A stretch of DNA of 64,000 nucleotides, from contig JAPFFF010000048.1 of the NCBI GenBank assembly GCA_039105265.1, positions 1,116,001 through 1,180,000 on the forward strand, written 5' to 3'. The notes below the pieces were generated by a model. That model saw only the letters and a list, made by a program, of their open reading frames with translations. It ran no database searches and had not been told where the DNA came from. A program made the position numbers and the translations under genes. Positions within the stretch are counted from its first letter, which is position 1. Each line of letters opens with the position of its first letter. Positions 1-9,305 of this stretch are shown here, piece after piece. The stretch is from Tritrichomonas musculus (Eukaryota; Parabasalia; Tritrichomonadida; Tritrichomonadidae).

Positions 1-139
1 AGGAATAAATTTATTTAAATAAACTAATTTTTATATCTAAATATATTTTTGTTGTTTATTTCTACTATTTCATTAAAATTTTAAAGATATAATAAATAAT
101 TTTTTTGAAGTTCTTAAACTTTTTCAATATTATTATAAA
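1..139. other. AT-rich leader of the first gene
   Basis: This short AT-rich stretch precedes the first start codon. No RNA gene, repeat or convincing promoter box is visible. A TTCAAT sequence lies about 17 bases before the ATG, but it only partly fits the trichomonad initiator consensus TCA(C/T)(A/T). Confidence 0.4.
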
Positions 140-3100
140 ATGATTTCCTTTATACAAGGCTCTAAATTTAGAGCAATAAGCAGAAATCAAAATCAATTTC
201 AAACAAGAAAGCATAATGGAAAGATACTTTATTTGTTAGATCCTTCATATAATTTTAATGTTTTCGAATTAATTCCAAGAACATTTACAATTTCAACATT
301 AAATTCAACAAGTAAATTTAACATTAAATTAATTAAGAATGCAAGTCCTGTTATAAATGAAATTTTGAAAAAAGATCCAAAAATTAGAAAATTTAATCTA
401 AATCTTGATGATCAAAAAAATGTTTTACATAAATTTGAAGAACTTTTCCAAGGAAAATTTGTTTTCTTCAAAAATGATGAGCTTAATACTATCAAAAAAA
501 TTACAGAATTACTAAAAATTACAAGATGTCCCAAATATATGAAATCCAGTCAAGAAGAAAATCAAAACAATTCCAACCAAGACTTAAATTTGTTTAATGG
601 GATTGTTATGAATCCTAATTATGATAGTTATTTAACCAGTAAAATACCGAAATCATTTTCTATAATTACCAATAAAAAAGAATACAAATGCAATATTTTT
701 GGCGTTTATTCATCAAAATTGATACGAGAGCTTCTTAAAAAACAGCCAAATATCAAAGAATACAAATATGATTTTGATGATGAATGTGACGAGTTTCAAC
801 AAATCTGCGATCTTTTCAATTTTCAGAAAATTACGATCACTCCTGACAACATGAATGTTTTAAAAGAAATTTCGGAACATTTTCAAATTGACCATATTTT
901 GACCTCTATTCAGAAATTTATAGAAAAACAAGAAAACGTCTCACAAAAGATTGACGATGGTCAAAATTCAGTAGATTTAATTGACCAGTTATTTGGATGG
1001 CTTTATGACATCAGAGAGTTAACCGTTGAAACCGTCAAGTCATCAATAATTGAGTCAAATTGGTCAAAAACTGATGATGATGTTCGAGAACTAACCGCTT
1101 TTCTCATTCAAGTGATCAACCATGACATTTCAATACATAGTGAATTAATTGAATTGGTCACATCACTTAGCACTGAAATGAAAATATTGATGCCTTTTTT
1201 GGTCGAGAAATTGATGAAAACTTTTGGGAAAACGATTTCGAATTGTTCTTTTGTTTACAAATTGTACAAAAAAGGCATTATTGAAAGAGACAAGTTAAAA
1301 GAGAAGCTCAGTAAAAGAGTTAAGAATGAAGAGACGGAAGAATTTAGTAACATAATTTCATGGTTTTTGCCTGAATTGATTGAATTCAATTTTTTCAAAG
1401 AGTCCAAAATTCAATGTCCGACCAATGATGCATTCAATTACATTCGTTCTTTTCTTCCTGATAAAATTGAGCAGTACAAACACATGAGGGACAGTGGAGA
1501 GCCAGACGATGCAATAACTAGAGCGATATTGAAAGATGACGTTGACAGTCTCCAGTCAATAATAACGAACAATCTCCATACAAAAAACATCTCGAAATGT
1601 CATATTCCATTCAATATATTTGACACTTTTCTCAAAGAAAAAATATCGTATTTGAATTATTCAGCAGCATGTGGCTCGATTAAATGCTTCAAATACTTAT
1701 TGCTGAATCACGATGAAGTGAGTCAGAGCACATTCAAATATGCTACTTTTGGCTGCAATGTTGAAATCATCAAAATTGTCGATCATCATTTGTCAGCCAG
1801 TGATAAGAAGCATCCATTAAGCAAAGCTACTTTGAAATCAAAAGTTATTTATTTGATAAGAAAACATAAGAATGATTTGTTCGATTGGGTTTTCGAGCAA
1901 AAATTCAACAAGGATGATTTGAATATGGATTTGATTAAAGACTTGGTCAATTGTTCCGTTAAAAATGGAAACATTCATGCTTTAATTGAATTTATTGATA
2001 GTGGTTACAGTTTAAATAGTATTGATGTTTTAAAATTCGCAGCTGAAAGAGGTTTTTATAAACTTTTGGAGATTTTAATCAACATCGTTAATATGAAGCA
2101 AAAAAGCATAAAAACATCATCATCAAGTATTTATGAATTCGTTTCATTTGGCAGTCTTTCAATATACAAATTATTTCTGAACACATTCAAGCCAACCGCC
2201 AACATGATTAATGAACTGATATATCATGCGATATTATTAAATAAAGTCAATATAATTGATTATTTCTTTAACGAACAAGTGAAAAATCGTGATGAAATTA
2301 ATTCACCATTGATGGTTGTGTTTTTAAATGCATCTTTATCACGAAAATCTGACAATTTGTTTGATCACTTAGTCGAAAACTTTAAAAGAATTAATAAAAC
2401 AGAATATGATAAAGTTAAATGGTGTATGTTATTATTAGAAACAGCATCTTCTTATAAAAATGAAAAAGGTTTTCTTAAAGTTATTGAATTGCTTCCAGAA
2501 TCAGAAAAAGAAGGTGATTTTACTGACTGTTTCACTAATGCCATATCATCGAATTCCTTGGAAATATGCAAATATTTAATTGATCATAAATTATTTACAA
2601 ATTTTGAAATGTTTTTAACAAATTTGCAAGATTTATCAAAGACAAATCTTGAAATCATTTCATTAATAATAAATAGTTGTGATCAGCAATTAAAAGAAAG
2701 CTTGCTTCAGGCACTTTTTTATCCTGCAATTTCGAATCATAATTTTGAACTTGTTGAATATTTGTTAAAAGAAAACATTATATATGATGATTCATTAATT
2801 AATGCTGTTTCTAGTAATGATTATGAAATTGTTGAATTGATTTTAAAATATAAAAATGATTCCGATTTTATTAATCAAGGTTCGTATAATGGAACACCTC
2901 TAATAATAGCTGTTAAAAATAATAATTGCTTTGCTGTTAAAAAACTTTTATCAATGCCTTCAATAAATCCAAACTTGTATGATCGTGATGATAAAACGGC
3001 ATTGATGAGGGCTGTCGAAAACCTTAATTTTAGCATTATTCATGAATTTCTTTCATATTATAATGATAAAATTTTTGATTATCGAAGTCAACTTGATTTT

Positions 3101-5605
3101 CTATTAAATAGACTAAGTTCATCTAGGTACAGTGATATCTCATGTGAGAAGATCAATGAATTATTTGAGAAACTTTTGTCTTTTGACAAATTCAAGGAAA
3201 TTCTTGATGAAAGAAATCACAGTTTTTTAATTAATATTTGTAGCAATGAAAGTTATATTGATACCATTAAGAAGTTGCTAAAAATAAAGAATATTAACTT
3301 CAATGTTTATTCACCATCGAATGGAAACACTCCATTAATTAATGCAATTAAGAATAAAAAAGAAGGAATTGCTGAGCTTCTCATTAAAGATCCACGAACG
3401 AATATCAATTTAAAAAATTTTGATAAACAATCAGCTTTGACTGTAGCTATACAAGCACAACTTGATACAATTATTGAATTATTATTAAATAATGATAAAT
3501 TGGATCCAAAAGAAAGTTTGCTCAATTATGCTTTCATTATTTCGAATGTGACAATTTCAAATATTTTGTTATCAAAGAAGTTTGTTGACGTTAATTGCAA
3601 ATTCTATCAAAAAAGTAATTTAACTTGTCAAAAAGTTGCTAAAACAGCTTTATTACAAGCGGTTAATTATGATGATATAGGTAAAATAGATTTAATTATA
3701 AATCATCCTGATTTTGATAAAGAAAAATCACTCTATAAAAGTGCCATTGAATTATCAATCACTAAAAAGAAGAATCAATGTTTTAGAAAGTTGATTGAAT
3801 TGTTATCAGCCAAAGAACTAAATGAATTGAAAATAAATGGAAAAGGCATCATTTATTTGTTATTTGATTATATGAATGATGAACTTTTGGAAGAATTGCT
3901 TCGAAATGAAGAATTTCTGATCTCTGATGACGAAGTAATCGAATTGTTATTTAATTTACTTAATATAAATAACAAATCATATCAATTACTGAGTATTTTG
4001 GTTGATTACGATAAGAAGCATAATAATGTAATTGATTACAATGGTTATTCATTCTTAACTAGCTTTAGTGAAAGCGGTTATTATCTAAATCCTGAAGATT
4101 TATTGGATCAATATGAAAAAATCATTGATTTGTTTTATCAGAGTTCAAATCAAAAAGAAAATTATTTTAACATTCCTGATTCACGTTGGACTTATCCATT
4201 TGAAAGTGCAATAAACATGGAATCATTAGAATATGCAACTGCGTTAGTTAACACAAAACAAATCAGTTTTAATACCAAATTTCCTAAAGATAAAAATTAT
4301 GAAAAGTTTACAACTTTTGTTCATCTTGCTGCAGCTTCAAGAAGTTCAAAAATATTGAGAATGTTAATTGATAGTAAACTAATTAATTTATCCAATATTA
4401 ATTTAATTGATAGTGAAGGTAACACGCCTTTAATATTAGCCTGTATGAAACTTAGAGAAGAAAATGTCAAACTTCTTTCTAAAGTTGATGGAATTTGTTA
4501 TTTTATGCGCAATAATAATTGTGAATCTGCTTTGACTGTTGTTCAGAAATTGCTGAAAGCAAAAAATAAAAATAAATTGGTGGTTGATCAGTGTCAACCA
4601 ATATTTGATAAAGATTTGTTCTTTAAGCAGCTGATTACAACAATTCGGGAAGTTGAAGGCAACCTTTATTACGAAGACAGTGATTCTGAAAACAGAGATG
4701 ATGATGATAGCAATATTAATGATGATAACAATAACAATAACAATGATGACGACGATGATGATGATGTAGCTGTTAATGAAGAACTTCCTGATGGCAAAAA
4801 TGATTTGATTGATCAGAATAATGATTTATCGAATTGGGAACTCAAGCCTCGTGTAACGATCCCACCTGGATGGGGCACAAAGAGTAGCTGGGGGGCTTCT
4901 AGTAATGGACAAGCTTGGTCCCTTCAAAAAAATGAAAAAAGTTTACAACAAAATGAAAATAAGAATGCTTGGTCATTTAGTCCACAATACATTATTTTGC
5001 CTAATAAAGGAAACACTTCAAATAGCAGTCAGGTACTCTTTGGCATTTCTCAATCAGATAAAAATATTGGATGGGGAAAGAACTCTTTTAATAATGAATG
5101 GAAAATGGGAAATAAAAACGAAGAAAGAAACCAAACCCCAATACTCAATGTTCCTTCATTTTTATCATCTACTAAACCCGAACCAAATAAAAATTCTCAG
5201 CAAGAAAAAGAAATTAATAAAGAAAAAGAAATTAATAAAGAAAAAGAAATTAATAAAGAAAAAGAAATTAATAAAGAAAAAGAAATTAATAAAGAAAAAG
5301 AAATTGAAAAGGTTCAGAAAAGATCTAGGAATAATCGTAATGCTTCTAAGTTTAAGAAAAAAAGAGTTGAAGAAGAATATGATGATTTGGAATATGACTA
5401 TGATTATGTCTATGACTATGATGAAGAATATGATCCTTTCAATTATTTCTATGATGATGTTGATGAACATGTTCAGCAAGAGTTTAATTTCCTAACGCAA
5501 GTTCACTACGTACGGCAGGTAAAATTTAATGCTCTAATGAAGAATAACATTGAGATATTGAACAAGTCTCATAAGAAATCAAAGAAAAAGAAAAATAAGA
5601 AATAG
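140..5605 (+). CDS. Large ankyrin-repeat protein with BTB-like N-terminus and acidic, GW- and KEINKE-rich tail
   Basis: The protein has 1821 residues in one exon and starts at an ATG. Residues about 25-130 and 200-290 look like two copies of a BTB/POZ-like fold (similar runs ending in a conserved LLKIT or FQID helix). Residues about 430-700 resemble the DUF3447-type ankyrin region common in trichomonads, with the SAACGSIKCFKYLL signature. Degenerate ankyrin repeats continue to about residue 1480, with clear units such as NTPLINAIKNKKEGIAELLI. The tail holds an Asp/Asn-rich acidic run, a Trp/Gly-rich segment (about 1574-1660), a 6-residue repeat (EKEINK, five copies plus a variant) and a basic Lys-rich end. 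Ankyrin and BTB domains bind proteins, so a scaffold role is likely, but the partner is unknown. A shorter relative lies downstream on the other strand. Confidence 0.9.
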   Translation: MISFIQGSKFRAISRNQNQFQTRKHNGKILYLLDPSYNFNVFELIPRTFTISTLNSTSKFNIKLIKNASPVINEILKKDPKIRKFNLNLDDQKNVLHKFEELFQGKFVFFKNDELNTIKKITELLKITRCPKYMKSSQEENQNNSNQDLNLFNGIVMNPNYDSYLTSKIPKSFSIITNKKEYKCNIFGVYSSKLIRELLKKQPNIKEYKYDFDDECDEFQQICDLFNFQKITITPDNMNVLKEISEHFQIDHILTSIQKFIEKQENVSQKIDDGQNSVDLIDQLFGWLYDIRELTVETVKSSIIESNWSKTDDDVRELTAFLIQVINHDISIHSELIELVTSLSTEMKILMPFLVEKLMKTFGKTISNCSFVYKLYKKGIIERDKLKEKLSKRVKNEETEEFSNIISWFLPELIEFNFFKESKIQCPTNDAFNYIRSFLPDKIEQYKHMRDSGEPDDAITRAILKDDVDSLQSIITNNLHTKNISKCHIPFNIFDTFLKEKISYLNYSAACGSIKCFKYLLLNHDEVSQSTFKYATFGCNVEIIKIVDHHLSASDKKHPLSKATLKSKVIYLIRKHKNDLFDWVFEQKFNKDDLNMDLIKDLVNCSVKNGNIHALIEFIDSGYSLNSIDVLKFAAERGFYKLLEILINIVNMKQKSIKTSSSSIYEFVSFGSLSIYKLFLNTFKPTANMINELIYHAILLNKVNIIDYFFNEQVKNRDEINSPLMVVFLNASLSRKSDNLFDHLVENFKRINKTEYDKVKWCMLLLETASSYKNEKGFLKVIELLPESEKEGDFTDCFTNAISSNSLEICKYLIDHKLFTNFEMFLTNLQDLSKTNLEIISLIINSCDQQLKESLLQALFYPAISNHNFELVEYLLKENIIYDDSLINAVSSNDYEIVELILKYKNDSDFINQGSYNGTPLIIAVKNNNCFAVKKLLSMPSINPNLYDRDDKTALMRAVENLNFSIIHEFLSYYNDKIFDYRSQLDFLLNRLSSSRYSDISCEKINELFEKLLSFDKFKEILDERNHSFLINICSNESYIDTIKKLLKIKNINFNVYSPSNGNTPLINAIKNKKEGIAELLIKDPRTNINLKNFDKQSALTVAIQAQLDTIIELLLNNDKLDPKESLLNYAFIISNVTISNILLSKKFVDVNCKFYQKSNLTCQKVAKTALLQAVNYDDIGKIDLIINHPDFDKEKSLYKSAIELSITKKKNQCFRKLIELLSAKELNELKINGKGIIYLLFDYMNDELLEELLRNEEFLISDDEVIELLFNLLNINNKSYQLLSILVDYDKKHNNVIDYNGYSFLTSFSESGYYLNPEDLLDQYEKIIDLFYQSSNQKENYFNIPDSRWTYPFESAINMESLEYATALVNTKQISFNTKFPKDKNYEKFTTFVHLAAASRSSKILRMLIDSKLINLSNINLIDSEGNTPLILACMKLREENVKLLSKVDGICYFMRNNNCESALTVVQKLLKAKNKNKLVVDQCQPIFDKDLFFKQLITTIREVEGNLYYEDSDSENRDDDDSNINDDNNNNNNDDDDDDDVAVNEELPDGKNDLIDQNNDLSNWELKPRVTIPPGWGTKSSWGASSNGQAWSLQKNEKSLQQNENKNAWSFSPQYIILPNKGNTSNSSQVLFGISQSDKNIGWGKNSFNNEWKMGNKNEERNQTPILNVPSFLSSTKPEPNKNSQQEKEINKEKEINKEKEINKEKEINKEKEINKEKEIEKVQKRSRNNRNASKFKKKRVEEEYDDLEYDYDYVYDYDEEYDPFNYFYDDVDEHVQQEFNFLTQVHYVRQVKFNALMKNNIEILNKSHKKSKKKKNKK
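5204..5311 (+). repeat. 18-bp coding tandem repeat
   Basis: Five units of 18 bp encode EKEINK and a sixth, diverged unit encodes EKEIEK, all in the tail of the ankyrin gene. The near-identity of the units suggests recent slippage expansion that kept the frame. The result is a charged, probably helical or disordered segment. Confidence 0.9.
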
Positions 5606-5793
5606 TCAAATAAAGAAATATTCTATGTGCGCAATCTTATCCATCTATTGAAACTCAATAAAACTCCTTGTAAGATATTGATTTAAATTACTAAATTTGG
5701 TATAATATCTTGTATTTTTCTCGGATTTTGATATAAAAAAAAAAATAATGTTTTAAATGTATTTTTTTTATGTATTATAAAATAATCAAAGAG

Positions 5794-5832
<39 letters not shown>

Positions 5833-5856
5833 TTTGAATGATATTTATTAAGTATA
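5606..5856. other. Convergent spacer with A32 tract
   Basis: This is the spacer between two convergent ankyrin genes. It is AT-rich and carries an uninterrupted run of 32 A at 5796-5827. No gene or RNA is visible. Confidence 0.6.
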
Positions 5857-7164
5857 TCACGGATGAGGACGATAACCTAATAAATATTTCAATATTTCAT
5901 CGTGGTGGTAATAGTTTGCAAGGTCAATCGATGTTCTGCCGAATTCTCCACGGTCATTGGGATCAATCAAACCATGTTTAATGATATATATAACAATATC
6001 AATTTTATAGTTACGAACAGCTGAATGGAGAACAGTTTTTCCATAATTATTGAATTCCATTATATTTGTTTCTGGATCTTCTGCAAGTAATTTAAAGAAG
6101 AAATAGGATCCTTCGAAAGCAGCAATGTCAAATGGCAATGATCCAATATATCCCATCACATGGATGGAAGTTGAATAATCCAAAGTTCTCAGTATGTTAA
6201 ATGCTTCGTAATTAGATGAATAAATGCATTTGATGTAAGATTCGGAATCAATTTTGATATTAAATGAATGGATAATTGAATATATCAGGTGGTTTCTCAT
6301 AAATAAAATTGCAGTATGCAAAATTGCTATATTATCAGATAAGTCGGCACCATTTAATTCTTTCTTGATTTGCTTAATCAGTTCAATGTTTCCTCCTGCA
6401 ATAGCATATTTCAAATAGCTGATATAATCAATTTTTCTTGAAAATTGTTTAAGATAATTGAAGCATTTAATTGATCCAAAAAAGGCTGAATATTCTGCCA
6501 TATTAGTATTGTCGAAGAATGGATTAATTTCAAACAAAGATTTGGGTAGTTTTTGATTATAATCAAAATGAGATTCTGAGAGTATATTTTTTAAGGATTC
6601 TAAATCATCATTTCTGATTGATTGAACAATTGGATTTAATGAATGTAATGAATTTCGAATATCAAGAATTTTATCATCATCTAAATTATCTGAAAATAAA
6701 TCATGCTTGTGATTTTTAAGTGATTTTTTGATATTTGTTTTCGGATTAATGCAGCAATAAAATTTTGTCAATTCTTTTTGTAGGAAAATCTTATGTGGCA
6801 AAGGATTGATCAAGCATTGAAGATCAAAATCATTGGTTTCTATGGGATGATTTGATTGTGAGAGTAAAAAATAAATGAACTTTGTTCTAACTGCCATTTC
6901 TTTATCTTCTATTCCTGTGATTTGTAATCTTGTAGATATATCAATAAAGCTCGGAAATTTGGAAAGCAATTGAATTGCATTTTGAAGTAAAGAAGGATTG
7001 GAAAAAACAGCAGAAGCAATTAAATGCAATGTTGAAAATGTATGTTTTTCGTCTTTTAGTAATTGATTATCAATAATTAATTGCAATACATTATTGATTT
7101 GGTCTTCTCCTTCCATTTGTAAGACTAATTTTTGCAGATTAATATATTGTTGGAATTTTTTCAT
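5857..7164 (-). CDS. DUF3447/ankyrin-repeat protein
   Basis: The protein has 435 residues in one exon and starts at the ATG at 7164. The N-terminal half is helical, without a recognised fold. From about residue 180 it carries the trichomonad ankyrin signature (NMAEYSAFFGSIKCFNYL, then YLKYAIAGGNIELIKQI). It ends with canonical ankyrin units (GKTVLHSAVRNYKIDIVIYI and a final GRTSIDLANYY). This layout matches the short DUF3447 proteins that form very large families in Trichomonas and Tritrichomonas. The family's molecular role is unknown; a protein-binding adaptor is inferred. It is convergent with the larger ankyrin gene, consistent with a local duplication. Confidence 0.88.
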   Translation of the reverse strand: MKKFQQYINLQKLVLQMEGEDQINNVLQLIIDNQLLKDEKHTFSTLHLIASAVFSNPSLLQNAIQLLSKFPSFIDISTRLQITGIEDKEMAVRTKFIYFLLSQSNHPIETNDFDLQCLINPLPHKIFLQKELTKFYCCINPKTNIKKSLKNHKHDLFSDNLDDDKILDIRNSLHSLNPIVQSIRNDDLESLKNILSESHFDYNQKLPKSLFEINPFFDNTNMAEYSAFFGSIKCFNYLKQFSRKIDYISYLKYAIAGGNIELIKQIKKELNGADLSDNIAILHTAILFMRNHLIYSIIHSFNIKIDSESYIKCIYSSNYEAFNILRTLDYSTSIHVMGYIGSLPFDIAAFEGSYFFFKLLAEDPETNIMEFNNYGKTVLHSAVRNYKIDIVIYIIKHGLIDPNDRGEFGRTSIDLANYYHHDEILKYLLGYRPHP

Positions 7165-7269
7165 TAATAAAAAATGAAGTAAAAACCAATAAAGGTTTCA
7201 GAAGCAATTGAAGTTTTTCATATGACTGAATTTACTATACAATTTATTTGAATAATAATAATATTTGAT

Positions 7270-8880
7270 CAATATTTCCATTCTTAAAAATGAAATCAAA
7301 AAGATGATTATTTCTAGAAGGAACTTTTTGAGTTATTACTCGTTCATTCAAACCACAAAGTTTTTGTAAATTGTTTTATTTACCTATGTTTGGTGATGCC
7401 AATTTATTATATGAGCTATTATCTAAATCATTTGAAAATGATTCTGCTTTGCATTTATTTAATGAATCCATAATTGTAAAAAAACATTGATGAACATTTT
7501 GATGATAAAATGGTGTTTTTTGCTGAATTACTTAATTCATGACTTATATGAGTTGTTAAATCAACTTTAAATTCATCTTCAATTGGTTCAATGTCAAGTA
7601 ATTTTGTATTTTTATATATATTTTCAACTAATTTGATTAAACTTTGATTTAAATTATTGGTATTTTGATATACTTGTAATTTATATTATTTAATATTTTC
7701 ATAATACTTCTTCGTGTTGAAAATATTGTCTGCATTTCGGTGATTTTCAAAATGTAATGAAATATTAATTTTGGTGGTGGTTTATTCTTTTGTTTAAGAT
7801 AATCTTCTTCATTTAAAAATTGAGCAATTAATGATTTTTAACTATTTCATATGATTCATCATTATAAATTGATTTTTGATTATGATTGATTTCATTTAAA
7901 AATTCAAAAAATGGTTTTGAATAACGAACTTTGATTTTGTTTTTTGATTGAAGACTGTAAGAATCTTTTAATGTATCCAATATAGGTTGATCAAGATAGA
8001 AAGTATAATTGAAAGCATCATAAGAACCATCTGAAATAGCTTTAATTAAATCTTGTATTATAATCAACGATTTAGTCAAATTTGATTTGAACATTTTTGG
8101 CTGATATTCTTTAAATTCATCTTGAACAAAACGACAAAGTTCGAGATGAACTAAATGTGACATTTTATATTGTGGTTCAATTATACCAACTGCACATAAT
8201 CTTGGATTATTATATTGAATATCTAAAGGATATTCAGTTTTTAAAGTATTGCAAACATCCAAAATTGTTGGATTTAAAACATTGAATTTTGAAATGAGAA
8301 AATCATGAATTCTTTTTTCACTGATAAAGAATCCATCTCGAATTCCACAACTATATTTAATATCGAATTATTTAACAGGATTTTGTTTAATACAATTCAA
8401 TAATAATCTTGTTGCAATTGCCATTTGTTAATCAATATGAATTTTCGTAAAAATATTATCTGCATCATTATCAATTTCTTTTTCTTCATCAGCATTATAA
8501 TTCTTTTCCAAATGAGATGAAGAAATAACTTGAGAAAGAATCATTTGATATGATGGTGCATTAAATGGTTGGATGTACTTTGTTATGTATTGCTCAACAA
8601 AGGATTTATTCAATAACAGCAAGTGGATCAAGAAATGGAAATGAAGCAAAATAAACTCTAATATTAATGTATTTAGCATTCTTAGCTAATGAAACTAATT
8701 CAGAAAACCAATAATAAACATTAATTGCATTTTGCTTTAATTCATTATCATTAGTTAAAATGCTTTCCTTCAAAATTTTCTTTGAAAATTGAGTGAAAAA
8801 TCAATTTTATTCAATAAAACTTCACAATTGTGAGATATATAAAAGTCATTTTTTTCAAAATATATTTTGTATTTAGTGGT
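7270..8880 (-). pseudogene. Decayed protein-coding gene, family not recognised
   Basis: Coding-like text runs on the minus strand across this interval, but in pieces. The best piece (8440-7828) reads about 200 residues from MAIATRLLLNCIKQ to YDESYEIVKNH-like text, with one in-frame TAA after NPVK. Another in-frame stop precedes that Met. Further fragments lie at 8679-8428 and at about 7800-7680 (LKQKNKPPPKLIFHYIL). Amino-acid composition and strand match a real gene rather than spacer. It lies directly upstream of the DUF3447 gene, in the same direction, but I see no ankyrin signature. I do not recognise the family. It could also be an unusual multi-exon gene, but trichomonad introns are rare and no consensus splice sites were seen. 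Confidence 0.6.
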
Positions 8881-8900
8881 GAAATTCTATTATAAATGTC

Positions 8901-8902
<2 letters not shown>

Positions 8903-8948
<46 letters not shown>
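8903..8948. repeat. Poly(A) tract, 46 bp
   Basis: This is an uninterrupted run of 46 A next to the decayed gene. Such tracts are unstable and their exact length in an assembly is uncertain. Confidence 0.95.
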
Positions 8949-8950
<2 letters not shown>

Positions 8951-9305
8951 CAAGGAAGAATTATTTTATATTCTTCTTCAATTAGTTAACATTGAATTCA
9001 AAAGAATCTTTTGTTATTTCATTTCCTACTAATTAAATTATGATAAATGTAATAATAAAATGATCTTTTGAAAAAGTTGTTTATCAGAGCAATGAAAATG
9101 CTTTCATGCTTTGTGATGATAACATTAAATATAAATCAACTGTTCCTCATTTTTATTTTTAAGATTTGGTTAGTAAAAGACTTTAAAATACCAAAATAAA
9201 AAAAAAAATAATTCATAACAATAAACAACATTTAATATTAATAAAAGCATTTGAATATTATTCAAATAAAACAAACAAAGTAAAAATGCAGAGCCATTAT
9301 TTCAC
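8949..9305. other. AT-rich spacer
   Basis: This spacer separates the decayed gene from the 3' end of the coiled-coil gene. No gene, RNA or repeat structure is visible. Confidence 0.5.

Noticed and set aside
5165-5479. Phe/Ile-rich open frame antisense to the ankyrin gene tail
   Set aside because: It is the complement of the EKEINK repeat and has no independent coding signs.
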